Of a DNA stretch of 22,622 bases, positions 10,382 through 17,252 are shown in pieces. Each line of letters opens with the position of its first letter. Within the stretch, counting starts at the first letter, position 1. The notes under the pieces were generated by a model. That model worked only from the letters and a program-made list of their open reading frames with translations. It did no database searches and was not told the DNA's origin. The stretch spans positions 1-22,622 of the forward strand of contig DQGF01000071.1 in NCBI GenBank assembly GCA_003525045.1, read 5' to 3'. Both the position numbers and the translations under genes were made by a program. The DNA is from Pseudomonas sp. Its GTDB lineage: Bacteria; Pseudomonadota; Gammaproteobacteria; Pseudomonadales; Pseudomonadaceae.

Positions 10382-11592
10382 CAGCCCGTCACCCTTTCCG
10401 GAACCGGTTTGGTCTTCTCGAGCCTGGTGTAGAACGGCATCAGAATGAAGTAGGCGAAGTACAGGAAGGTACATACCTGCGATAGCAAGGTACGGCCTGG
10501 CGTTGGCGCCAGAACCCCCAACACACCCAGGATCACGAACGAGATGCAGAACACCCAGAGCCAGATCTTGCTCAGCCAGCCTTTGTAGCGCATCGACTTG
10601 ACCGGGCTACGGTCCAGCCATGGCAGGACGAACAGCACGGCAATGGCTGCACCCATGGCGATAACGCCCAGGAGCTTATCGGGAATCGCCCGCAGAATCG
10701 CGTAGAACGGTGTGAAGTACCAGACCGGAGCGATGTGCTCTGGGGTCTTGAAGGCGTTCGCCACTTCAAAGTTCGGCTTCTCGAGGAAGTAACCGCCCAT
10801 TTCCGGGAAGAAGAACACGATCGAGCAGAAGATGAACAGGAACACCACGACGCCGACGATATCTTTCACGGTGTAGTACGGGTGGAAGGCAATGCCGTCC
10901 AGCGGAACGCCGTTTTCGTCCTTGTACTTCTTGATGTCCACGCCGTCCGGGTTGTTCGAACCAACCTCGTGCAGCGCCAGAACGTGCAGCACCACCAGAC
11001 CGAGGATCACGATCGGCAAGGCCACGACGTGCAAGGCGAAGAAGCGGTTCAGGGTAATACCGGAAATCAGGTAGTCACCACGGATCCACTGGGTCAGGTC
11101 GTCGCCGATAACCGGGATCGCACCGAACAGCGAGATGATCACCTGGGCACCCCAGTAGGACATCTGCCCCCACGGCAGCAGATAACCCATGAAGGCTTCA
11201 GCCATCAACGCCAGGTAGATCAGCATGCCGAAGACCCACACCAGCTCCCGCGGCTTCTGGTACGAACCGTAGAGCAAGCCACGGAACATGTGCAGATAGA
11301 CCACGATGAAGAACGCCGAAGCGCCGGTGGAGTGCAGCAGACGCAGGATCGAGCCGTACTCGACGTCGCGCATGATGTATTCGACGGAAGCAAACGCCTC
11401 TTCCGCCGACGGGGTGTAGCTCATGGTCAGCCAGACACCGGTGACGATCTGGTTGACCAGAACGAGCAGCGCCAGGGAGCCAAAGAAATAGAAGAAGTTG
11501 AAGTTCTTCGGGGCGTAGTACTTGCTGAGATGGTCTTCCCACATTTTGGTCGCGGGAAAGCGCGCATCAACCCAATCCATGAACTTGCTCAT
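10381..11592 (-). CDS. petB: Cytochrome b, bc1 complex
   Basis: This is the multi-helix quinol-oxidising subunit that carries hemes bL and bH. The 403-residue product is a full-length cytochrome b with eight expected transmembrane helices. Heme ligands are His87 and His101 in helix B, and His188 and His203 in helix D. The second pair is separated by 14 intervening residues rather than the 13 of mitochondria, as I recall for beta/gamma-proteobacteria. The Qo-site motif reads PVWY (289-292) instead of the common PEWY. SNNPDG follows helix D. The start is ATG at 11592, overlapping the petA stop by one base; the GTG three bases earlier is less likely. Translation is probably coupled to petA and petC. 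Confidence 0.97.
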   Translation of the reverse strand: MSKFMDWVDARFPATKMWEDHLSKYYAPKNFNFFYFFGSLALLVLVNQIVTGVWLTMSYTPSAEEAFASVEYIMRDVEYGSILRLLHSTGASAFFIVVYLHMFRGLLYGSYQKPRELVWVFGMLIYLALMAEAFMGYLLPWGQMSYWGAQVIISLFGAIPVIGDDLTQWIRGDYLISGITLNRFFALHVVALPIVILGLVVLHVLALHEVGSNNPDGVDIKKYKDENGVPLDGIAFHPYYTVKDIVGVVVFLFIFCSIVFFFPEMGGYFLEKPNFEVANAFKTPEHIAPVWYFTPFYAILRAIPDKLLGVIAMGAAIAVLFVLPWLDRSPVKSMRYKGWLSKIWLWVFCISFVILGVLGVLAPTPGRTLLSQVCTFLYFAYFILMPFYTRLEKTKPVPERVTG

Positions 11593-12185
11593 CACGCTTT
11601 CTCCGTATCGACGCCAACGACAATGATGTCATCGGTCTCATAGGAATGCGGGGGAACTGGCAGGTTCAAAGGCGCAGGTTGCGACTTGTAGACGCGGCCA
11701 GCCAGATCGTAGTGGGAGCCGTGGCAAGGGCAGAAATAACCACCTACCCAATCCTTGCCCAGATCCGCCGGTGCCACTTCTGGACGGAAGGTCGGCGAGC
11801 AACCCAGGTGCGTGCAGATACCGATCAGCAGCAGAACCTCTGGCTTGATCGATCGCGTTTGCGGGTCGACATAGGTCGGTTGTGTCGAGTTCTTGGAGGT
11901 CGGGTCAGATAACTGGCCCTCGATCTTTTTCAGATTCCCCAGGATTTCCTCGGTACGGCGGACAATGAACACCGGCTGACCGCGCCACTCAGCAATCATC
12001 TGCTGGCCTGGCTCGATTTTGCTGACATTCACTTTCACCGGTGCACCTGCGGCTTTCGCCTTGGCACTGGGAAACCATGACCCCACGAACGGGACCGCAG
12101 CCCCCACCGCTCCTGCAGCACCCACCACGGATGTGGCTGCTACCAAGAAGCGACGCCGGCCTGCATTCACGCCGTCATTGCTCAT
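11592..12185 (-). CDS. petA: Rieske iron-sulfur protein, bc1 complex
   Basis: This is the 2Fe-2S subunit of the bc1 complex. Its mobile head domain carries electrons from quinol at the Qo site to cytochrome c1. The 197-residue protein begins with a twin-arginine segment (GRRRFLV, about 9-15) and a hydrophobic anchor at about 14-36. The cluster motifs are CTHLGC (Cys124, His126, Cys129) and CPCHGSHYD (Cys152, Cys154, His155). Cys124 and Cys152 with His126 and His155 would be the cluster ligands in one arrangement; by the family rule the first Cys and His of each box bind iron and the other cysteines form the disulfide. GAGAGGA lies shortly upstream of the ATG. It is first in petABC. Confidence 0.97.
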   Translation of the reverse strand: MSNDGVNAGRRRFLVAATSVVGAAGAVGAAVPFVGSWFPSAKAKAAGAPVKVNVSKIEPGQQMIAEWRGQPVFIVRRTEEILGNLKKIEGQLSDPTSKNSTQPTYVDPQTRSIKPEVLLLIGICTHLGCSPTFRPEVAPADLGKDWVGGYFCPCHGSHYDLAGRVYKSQPAPLNLPVPPHSYETDDIIVVGVDTEKA

Positions 12186-12267
12186 TCAGTCCTCTCCCAT
12201 CAGCTTTGTGGCCTGTTAAATCAGGCATCTACTAAGTAAAACTATGTACTTATAAAAATTTTGCCGA

Positions 12268-12315
12268 ATGGTAATGAAAAGCCCCAATTCTGACAAGGTA
12301 ATTACCGAGGGGCTT
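12268..12315 (-). promoter_or_regulatory. petABC upstream region: weak promoter inside a hairpin-capable dyad
   Basis: On the minus strand TTGTCA (12291-12296) and TACCAT (12268-12273) are 17 bases apart and could drive petA. The same bases lie inside an inverted repeat, AAGCCCC/GGGGCTT (12279-12285 and 12309-12315). Its loop contains the perfect 10-bp palindrome GGTAATTACC (12297-12306). The minus-strand stem is followed by TTTTC, so it may alternatively act as a second terminator of rplM-rpsI. Confidence 0.4.
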
Positions 12316-12395
12316 CACTGCCAAGCCTTGCAGTATAGGGCTTCTGTGGATGTGGCAAGTTGTCACAGAACAATTTCCTGATAAATCCCGCCCAT

Positions 12396-12430
12396 AAAAA
12401 AACGCCCAGCTCCGCAAGGAACTGGGCGTT
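12396..12430 (-). terminator. Intrinsic terminator of rplM-rpsI
   Basis: The minus strand folds AACGCCCAGTTCC-TTGC-GGAGCTGGGCGTT with one mismatch, followed by a long T-run (12396-12402). It lies about 20 bases past the rpsI stop codon. Confidence 0.9.
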
Positions 12431-12450
12431 CTTTTGAACGCAAAAGCGAA

Positions 12451-12843
12451 TTAACGCTTCGAGTACTGCGGACGCTTACGCGCTTTACGCAGACCGACTT
12501 TCTTACGTTCAACTTCACGAGCATCGCGAGTAACGAAGCCAGCTTTGCGCAGAGCGCCACGCAGGGTTTCGTCGTACTGCATCAGCGCGCGAGTGATACC
12601 GTGGCGGATTGCGCCAGCTTGACCACTTACACCACCGCCGATCACGGTGACGTAGATGTCGAATTTCTCGACAGTCTCAGTCAATTCCAGCGGCTGACGA
12701 ACTACCATGCGGGCAGTTTCGCGGCCGAAGAAATTTTCCAGCGAACGGTTGTTGATGGAGATGTTACCAGTGCCCGGACGCAGGAAAACGCGTGCGGTTG
12801 CGGTCTTGCGACGGCCAGTGCCGTAATTTTGAGTCGCCGACAT
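12451..12843 (-). CDS. rpsI: 30S ribosomal protein S9
   Basis: S9 is a small-subunit protein whose C-terminal tail reaches the P-site tRNA. The 130-residue product is complete and typical. It begins [19 protein letters not shown] and has the [17 protein letters not shown] block and the central [19 protein letters not shown]. It ends in the basic tail [12 protein letters not shown], with the final Arg that contacts tRNA. It follows rplM by 14 bases and ends before a strong terminator, giving the usual two-gene rplM-rpsI operon. Confidence 0.99.
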   Translation of the reverse strand: MSATQNYGTGRRKTATARVFLRPGTGNISINNRSLENFFGRETARMVVRQPLELTETVEKFDIYVTVIGGGVSGQAGAIRHGITRALMQYDETLRGALRKAGFVTRDAREVERKKVGLRKARKRPQYSKR

Positions 12844-12857
12844 AATGAACTATTCCG

Positions 12858-13286
12858 TTAAAACTTCAGTTCTTGGGGCTGCTGAGCAGTATGAGGGTGT
12901 ACAGCGCCCGCATAGACTTTCAGCTTACGATACATGTCGCGACCCAGCGGGTTCTTAGGCAGCATGCCTTTGACCGCGGTCTCGATCACGCGCTCAGGGG
13001 CTTTAGCGATCAGCTTTTCGAAGTTGATCGACTTGATGCCGCCCGGGAAACCGGAGTGGGAGTAGTAGATTTTGTCGGTGGTTTTAGCACCGGTTACACG
13101 AATCTGCTCGGCATTGATAACGACGATGTAATCGCCGGTGTCAACGTGAGGCGTGTACTCAGCTTTATGCTTGCCACGCAGACGGCTCGCGATTTCGGTG
13201 GCCAGACGACCCAGGGTCTGACCTGCAGCGTCGACGACAAACCAGTCGCGCTGTACTGTTTCCGGTTTAGCAGTAAAAGTTTTCAT
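12858..13286 (-). CDS. rplM: 50S ribosomal protein L13
   Basis: L13 is an early-assembling large-subunit protein. The 142-residue product has all expected blocks: the N-terminal [20 protein letters not shown], then [26 protein letters not shown] at about 27-52, [16 protein letters not shown], and the C-terminal [21 protein letters not shown]. In E. coli L13 represses its own operon at the translational level. Here the short leader contains a GCCGTC/GGCGGC stem (with one G-U pair) just before the ribosome-binding site GAGG, which could serve that purpose, but this is only inference. Confidence 0.99.
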   Translation of the reverse strand: MKTFTAKPETVQRDWFVVDAAGQTLGRLATEIASRLRGKHKAEYTPHVDTGDYIVVINAEQIRVTGAKTTDKIYYSHSGFPGGIKSINFEKLIAKAPERVIETAVKGMLPKNPLGRDMYRKLKVYAGAVHPHTAQQPQELKF

Positions 13287-13327
13287 TCTTTATAGCCTCA
13301 GGGGCCGCCCTGTAAATTAGACGGCGG

Positions 13328-13356
13328 ATCTTACTGAATAGTGCGTACTTTGACAA
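13328..13356 (-). promoter_or_regulatory. rplM-rpsI promoter
   Basis: The minus strand reads TTGTCA (13351-13356), a 17-base spacer and TAAGAT (13328-13333). This predicts a start near 13321 and a leader of about 35 bases before rplM. Confidence 0.65.
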
Positions 13357-13463
13357 GTCAAAGGCAGCCGGATACAGACGCTTTCGGGGGCTCGGGTCGG
13401 CGCGTCCGTTCAACGGCAAGATTCTTCGGCGGCGGCGCATCACTTCCACTGCAGAAAGAGGTG

Positions 13464-13482
13464 CGCAATTATGCAGATTGCG
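13464..13482. promoter_or_regulatory. Inverted repeat upstream of the aldo-keto reductase gene
   Basis: CGCAAT-7 bases-ATTGCG forms a perfect dyad about 50 bases before the start codon at 13532, in the spacer divergent from rplM. It may be a regulator site; no binding protein is identified. Confidence 0.3.
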
Positions 13483-13531
13483 AAAAATATTTCAACCTGC
13501 TTTTATGATTGTTTTGCCCAAGGAGCACCCG

Positions 13532-14572
13532 ATGGACTATCGCCAGCTAGGCCGAACCAATCTGAACGTGAGTGCAATCTGCCTCGGAACCATGACCTGG
13601 GGCGAGCAAAACAGCGAAGCTGAAGCCTTCGCCCAGATCGAACGGGCCAAGAGCGCCGGGATCAATTTCATCGACACCGCCGAGATGTACCCGGTGCCGC
13701 CCAAGGCCGAAACCTACGCCACCACCGAACGCTACATCGGCAATTACTTCAAAAGCCGCGGCGATCGCGCCGACTGGATCCTGGCCAGCAAGATCGCCGG
13801 CCCCGGCAATACCATCGATTACATCCGCGACAAAAATCTTCGGCACAACCGCCAGCACATCACCGAAGCCGTGGACGCCAGCCTCAAACGCCTGCAGACC
13901 GACTACATCGACCTGTATCAGTTGCACTGGCCGGAACGCAGCACCAACTTTTTCGGTCAACTGGGCTACAAACACCAGACCGAGGCCAACCTGACGCCGC
14001 TGGAGGACACCCTCGAAGCCCTGGACGAACAGGTCAGGGCCGGCAAGATCCGGCATATCGGCCTATCCAATGAAACGCCATGGGGCACCATGCGCTTCCT
14101 CGCCCTGGCCGAAGCCCGTGGCTGGCCGCGTGCGGTGTCGATCCAGAACCCCTACAACCTGCTCAACCGCAGCTTCGAAATCGGCCTGGCGGAAATCGCC
14201 ATCCGCGAACAGTGCGGCCTGCTGGCCTATTCGCCGCTGGCGTTCGGTTTTCTGTCGGGCAAGTACGAAGGTGGTGCACGTCCTCCGAAAGGCCGTCTGA
14301 GCCTGTACAGCCGCTTCAGTCGTTATTTCAATCCACAGTCCGAAGCGGCATGCAGCCGATATGTGGCACTGGCGCGCGAACACGGCCTGGACCCGGCACA
14401 AATGGCGCTGGCGTTCGTTACGCAGCAGCCGTTCGTGACCAGCAACATCATTGGCGCGACGACGCTGGAGCAGCTGGACAGCAATATTGCGAGCTTCGAG
14501 CTGAAACTTTCCGATGAAGTGCTGGAAGGGATTGAGGCGATTCACAAGGATCACCCGAATCCTGCTCCTTGA
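13532..14572 (+). CDS. tas: Tas-like NADP(H)-dependent aldo-keto reductase
   Basis: This is an aldo-keto reductase barrel enzyme expected to reduce carbonyls with NADPH in the cytoplasm. The 346-residue protein closely follows E. coli Tas as I remember it (LGTMTWGEQNSEAEA, FIDTAEMYPVPPKAET, LDLYQ.HWPER). The catalytic tetrad is Asp48, Tyr53, Lys87 and His132. The phosphate-binding C-terminal region is QPFVTSNIIGATTLEQLDSNI. The start is ATG at 13532 with AAGGAG five bases upstream; an earlier in-frame ATG at 13478 lacks such a site. The physiological substrate of Tas is unknown (in E. coli it complements tyrosine auxotrophy). It stands alone, divergent from rplM and convergent with the acyl-CoA dehydrogenase. 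Confidence 0.93.
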   Translation: MDYRQLGRTNLNVSAICLGTMTWGEQNSEAEAFAQIERAKSAGINFIDTAEMYPVPPKAETYATTERYIGNYFKSRGDRADWILASKIAGPGNTIDYIRDKNLRHNRQHITEAVDASLKRLQTDYIDLYQLHWPERSTNFFGQLGYKHQTEANLTPLEDTLEALDEQVRAGKIRHIGLSNETPWGTMRFLALAEARGWPRAVSIQNPYNLLNRSFEIGLAEIAIREQCGLLAYSPLAFGFLSGKYEGGARPPKGRLSLYSRFSRYFNPQSEAACSRYVALAREHGLDPAQMALAFVTQQPFVTSNIIGATTLEQLDSNIASFELKLSDEVLEGIEAIHKDHPNPAP

Positions 14573-14589
14573 TCGATAGGTGAAAAGCT

Positions 14590-14697
14590 TTCGCGAGCAA
14601 GTCGAATCGTCGCACCGCCGCTCCCACAGTTGATTTGTGTTGATTCACACATTTGTGATCGACACAGAACCAATGTGGGAGCGGGCTTGCTCGCGAA
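14590..14697. repeat. Imperfect REP pair between convergent genes
   Basis: The right copy, TGTGGGAGCGGGCTTGCTCG and onward (14674-14697), is intact. The left, inverted copy starts TTCGCGAGCAAG (14590) and ends CCGCTCCCACAG (14629). The roughly 16 extra bases between these two blocks break its palindrome. The pair lies between the tas-like gene and the acyl-CoA dehydrogenase gene, which end toward each other, and no other terminator is obvious there. Confidence 0.8.
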
Positions 14698-14721
14698 GGC
14701 GATCTCGAATTCACCCCACCT

Positions 14722-15858
14722 TCAAAGCGACCGCGCGATAATCTCCTTCATGATCTCATTGGTCCCGGCATAGATCCGCTGCACCCGCGCATCCGCCCAC
14801 GCCCGGGCGATCGGGTATTCCCACATGAACCCGTAACCGCCATGCAACTGCACGCACTCGTCGAGTACCTTGCATTGCAGGTCCGTGCCCCAATACTTGG
14901 CCATCGCCGCCGTCGGCACGTCGAGCTTGCCTTGCAGGTGCAGCTCCAGGCAGCGATCGACAAACACCCGGCCGATCTGAATCTCCGTTGCCATTTCCGC
15001 CAGTTTGAAGCGGGTATTCTGGAAATCGGCAATCGCCTTGCCGAACGCCTTGCGCTCACGGGTGTAATCCAGCGTCCATTGCAGCGCAGCTTCAGCCGAG
15101 GCCAATCCGCCGATGGCAACGGTGAGCCGCTCCTGAGGTAGCTCCTGCATCAGATAAGCAAAACCCATCCCCGCCTGACCCAAAAGGTTTTCCTTGGGCA
15201 CCCGGACGTCCTGGAAGAACAGCTCTGACGTGTCCTGAGCCTTCATGCCGACTTTTTCCAGGCGCTTGCCCTTGTCGAAGCCCGGTGTATCTGCCTCGAC
15301 CAGAAACAGACTGGTGCCCTTCGCACCGGCTTTCGGATCGGTCTTGGCCACGACAATCACCAGGTCAGCCAGGAAGCCGTTGGTGATGAAAGTTTTCGAA
15401 CCGTTAATCACATACTCGTCGCCGTCCAGCACTGCGGTGGTCTTTACCCCTTGCAGGTCGGAACCGGCGCCCGGCTCGGTCATGGCAATGGCGGTGACCA
15501 TTTCGCCGGATACCAGTTTTGGCAGGTATTTATGCTTCAGCGCTTCACTGCCGTAATGAAGGATATACGGCGCAACAATGTCCGAATGAAGAGAAAAGCC
15601 GATCCCGGTCAGGCCGAGGCGACCCACCTCTTCGATCACCACCGCACTGTAGAGAAAGTCCGCCCCCAGCCCGCCATATTCTTCCGGCAGATGCGAACAC
15701 AGCATCCCCGCCTCCCCCGCCTTGTTCCAGAGTTTGCGGTCGATGTAGCCCTGTTTTTCCCATTGCCCATGGAACGGCACGGCCTCTTTTTCGAGGAAGG
15801 TTCGCACGCTGTCGCGAAACAATTCGTGCTCAGGACTGAACAAGGTTCTGGGGATCAT
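14722..15858 (-). CDS. Acyl-CoA dehydrogenase, long-chain (LCAD/ACADL-like) type
   Basis: This is an FAD-dependent enzyme that introduces the alpha,beta double bond into acyl-CoA and passes electrons to ETF. The 378-residue protein has the N-terminal helical domain, then the AIAMTEPGAGSDLQG flavin/substrate block (about 123-137), and the FITNG motif. The C-terminal signature GGYGFMWEYPIARAWADARV is followed by YAGTNEIMKEIIAR. At the position of the catalytic Glu of MCAD/SCAD (YEGT) it has Ala364. The likely base is Glu243 in ELPQERL, as in human LCAD and isovaleryl-CoA dehydrogenase. Much of the C-terminal half resembles ACADL from memory. Exact chain specificity is unknown. The DJ-1/AraC regulator gene is divergent from it and may control it. 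Confidence 0.93.
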   Translation of the reverse strand: MIPRTLFSPEHELFRDSVRTFLEKEAVPFHGQWEKQGYIDRKLWNKAGEAGMLCSHLPEEYGGLGADFLYSAVVIEEVGRLGLTGIGFSLHSDIVAPYILHYGSEALKHKYLPKLVSGEMVTAIAMTEPGAGSDLQGVKTTAVLDGDEYVINGSKTFITNGFLADLVIVVAKTDPKAGAKGTSLFLVEADTPGFDKGKRLEKVGMKAQDTSELFFQDVRVPKENLLGQAGMGFAYLMQELPQERLTVAIGGLASAEAALQWTLDYTRERKAFGKAIADFQNTRFKLAEMATEIQIGRVFVDRCLELHLQGKLDVPTAAMAKYWGTDLQCKVLDECVQLHGGYGFMWEYPIARAWADARVQRIYAGTNEIMKEIIARSL

Positions 15859-16003
15859 GCGGCACCTGTCGTTATTGTTAGAAGGAGTTGTCCTTCAGAG
15901 ACTAAGCCTCGCATCCGATACAGGACACTGGACACATCAGACAAAAAATAAGACGATCCAGCCGTCTGGTGACCACTTTCCCCTATAAGAATAAAGTTGA
16001 ATT
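15859..16003. promoter_or_regulatory. Divergent control region between the acyl-CoA dehydrogenase and DJ-1/AraC regulator genes
   Basis: The 145-base spacer holds a small perfect hairpin, GAAGGA-GTTG-TCCTTC (15881-15896), in the leader of the dehydrogenase gene. It also holds a direct repeat, GGACAC-T-GGACAC (15923-15935). Direct half-sites are typical of AraC-family operators, so the repeat is a candidate autoregulatory site. The dehydrogenase has AGGTG just before its ATG; the regulator has only a weak ribosome-binding site. Confidence 0.4.
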
Positions 16004-16999
16004 ATGTCTAACCGAGCCTCCACGCCCTTGCGGCGCGTCAGCATCCTGGCTATCGACCGGGTTTTCGCTTCCACCCTCATGCAAGCCAAGGATTTCTTCC
16101 ACCTGGCCAGCCTGCGTTACGGCAAACAACTGGGTCACGGCCTGACTCCAGCGTTCGAGACGCGGCTGGTCAGTCCCGATGGCAAACCGGTGAACAGCTT
16201 CAGCGACGTGATCCTGCCGGTGGACGGCGGCCTGGAAAACGCCGACGTCATCATCCTTCCCGCATTCTGGGACGACTTCGAAACCCTCTGCCAACGTTAT
16301 CCCCAAGTCCTGCCGTGGCTACGCCAGCAACATGCGCGCGGCGCGGTGCTGTGTGGCGAGGCCACCGGGGTGTTCTGGCTCGCCGAAGCCGGCTTGCTCG
16401 ATGGCAAGGAAGCAACCACCTACTGGCGCTTCTTCAACGCCTTCACCGAGCGCTTCCCGAAGGTACAGCTCAATCAGGACAAGCACCTGACCGACGCCGA
16501 CAACCTGTATTGCGCGGGCGGCACCACCTCGGCCTGCGATCTCTACATCTACCTGATCGAGCGCTTCTGCGGCGCCAACGTGGCCCAGGCCGTGGCCCGC
16601 GACATTCTCTACGAAGTGCAGCGCAGCTACTCGCCGGGACGAATCGGATTCGGCGGGCAGAAACTGCACCAGGACGTGATCATCCTGCAGATCCAGCACT
16701 GGCTCGAAGAGCACTTCGCCGACAAATTCCGCTTCGAAGACGTCGCACGCGAACACGGCATGAGCATCCGCAACTTCATGCGCCGCTTCCAGACCGCCAC
16801 CGGCGACAAGCCGCTGCATTACCTGCAACGCCTGCGCATCGAAACCGCCAAGGGATTGCTGTCGGGTAGCCGCAAGAGCATCAAGACCATCAGTTATGAA
16901 GTCGGTTATGACGATGCGAGTTTCTTTGCACGGTTGTTTCGCCAGCACACGGAGTTGTCACCGAATCAGTATCGGCAGCAGTTTCTGCAGGCGGCTTAA
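16004..16999 (+). CDS. GlxA-family transcriptional regulator: DJ-1/PfpI-like domain plus AraC HTH
   Basis: This is a 331-residue cytoplasmic transcription factor. Residues of about 10-190 form a class I glutamine-amidotransferase/DJ-1-like sensor. Its nucleophile-elbow sequence is VLCGEATGVFWLAEAGLLDG with Cys117, and ATTYW and AGGTTSACDLYIYLIE are also typical of GlxA regulators. The C-terminal part carries two AraC helix-turn-helix units, about 243-265 (FEDVAREHGMSIRNFMRRF) and 292-315 (SIKTISYEVGYDDASFFARLF), ending SPNQYRQQF. The ligand is unknown. It is divergent from the acyl-CoA dehydrogenase gene, and I recall this pairing being conserved in P. aeruginosa, so that gene is the first target to consider. 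Control of the downstream amino-acid oxidase cluster is possible but not supported by a shared site. Confidence 0.9.
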   Translation: MSNRASTPLRRVSILAIDRVFASTLMQAKDFFHLASLRYGKQLGHGLTPAFETRLVSPDGKPVNSFSDVILPVDGGLENADVIILPAFWDDFETLCQRYPQVLPWLRQQHARGAVLCGEATGVFWLAEAGLLDGKEATTYWRFFNAFTERFPKVQLNQDKHLTDADNLYCAGGTTSACDLYIYLIERFCGANVAQAVARDILYEVQRSYSPGRIGFGGQKLHQDVIILQIQHWLEEHFADKFRFEDVAREHGMSIRNFMRRFQTATGDKPLHYLQRLRIETAKGLLSGSRKSIKTISYEVGYDDASFFARLFRQHTELSPNQYRQQFLQAA

Positions 17000-17011
17000 A
17001 AACGCACCCGT

Positions 17012-17103
17012 CTGTAGGAGCACAGCTTGCTGGCGATGAGCGATGACTCGATTTGCCTGATCCACCGCGTCGTTACAATTGCGGGCAAGCGTTGCTCCTA
17101 CAG
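17012..17103. repeat. Degenerate REP-like inverted pair at the core/accessory junction
   Basis: CTGTAGGAGCACAGCTTGCTGGCGAT (split here: CTGTAGGAGCACAGCTTGCT then GGCGAT) at 17012-17037 is answered by an inverted, diverged copy ending AAGCGTTGCTCCTACAG (17087-17103). The outer CTGTAGGAGCA arms match exactly apart from the inner bases. The sequence class differs from the GCGAGC type seen elsewhere in the window. Confidence 0.75.
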
Positions 17104-17207
17104 GCACTAGTAACTGCCGAGATCATTTTCCCACAACAAAATAGGAATACGCTGCATCAGAGAGTGTCGTTTTGCTCTTGCATGTAACCATTCAAAAATC
17201 AAAGATA

Positions 17208-17242
17208 CTTCCCTACTAGAGATCGACCATCAATCAGGGAAG
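17208..17242 (+). promoter_or_regulatory. Leader hairpin that would hide the ribosome-binding site of the oxidase gene
   Basis: CTTCCCT (17208-17214) is perfectly complementary to AGGGAAG (17236-17242), with a 21-base loop. AGGGAAG is the only purine-rich candidate Shine-Dalgarno sequence for the ATG at 17253 (10-base spacing). Pairing would lower translation, so a regulated leader is possible. No known riboswitch class is recognised. Confidence 0.4.
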
Positions 17243-17252
17243 ATAAAACAAA

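Noticed and set aside
10735..11643. A 302-codon open frame on the plus strand
   Set aside because: It mirrors cytochrome b and consists of His/Gln/Asp-rich low-complexity translation with no domain. Heme ligands and coupling establish petB on the other strand.
13478..13531. Upstream ATG for the aldo-keto reductase
   Set aside because: It has no ribosome-binding site and the extra 18 residues are absent from the Tas family as I remember it. ATG 13532 has AAGGAG at good spacing.
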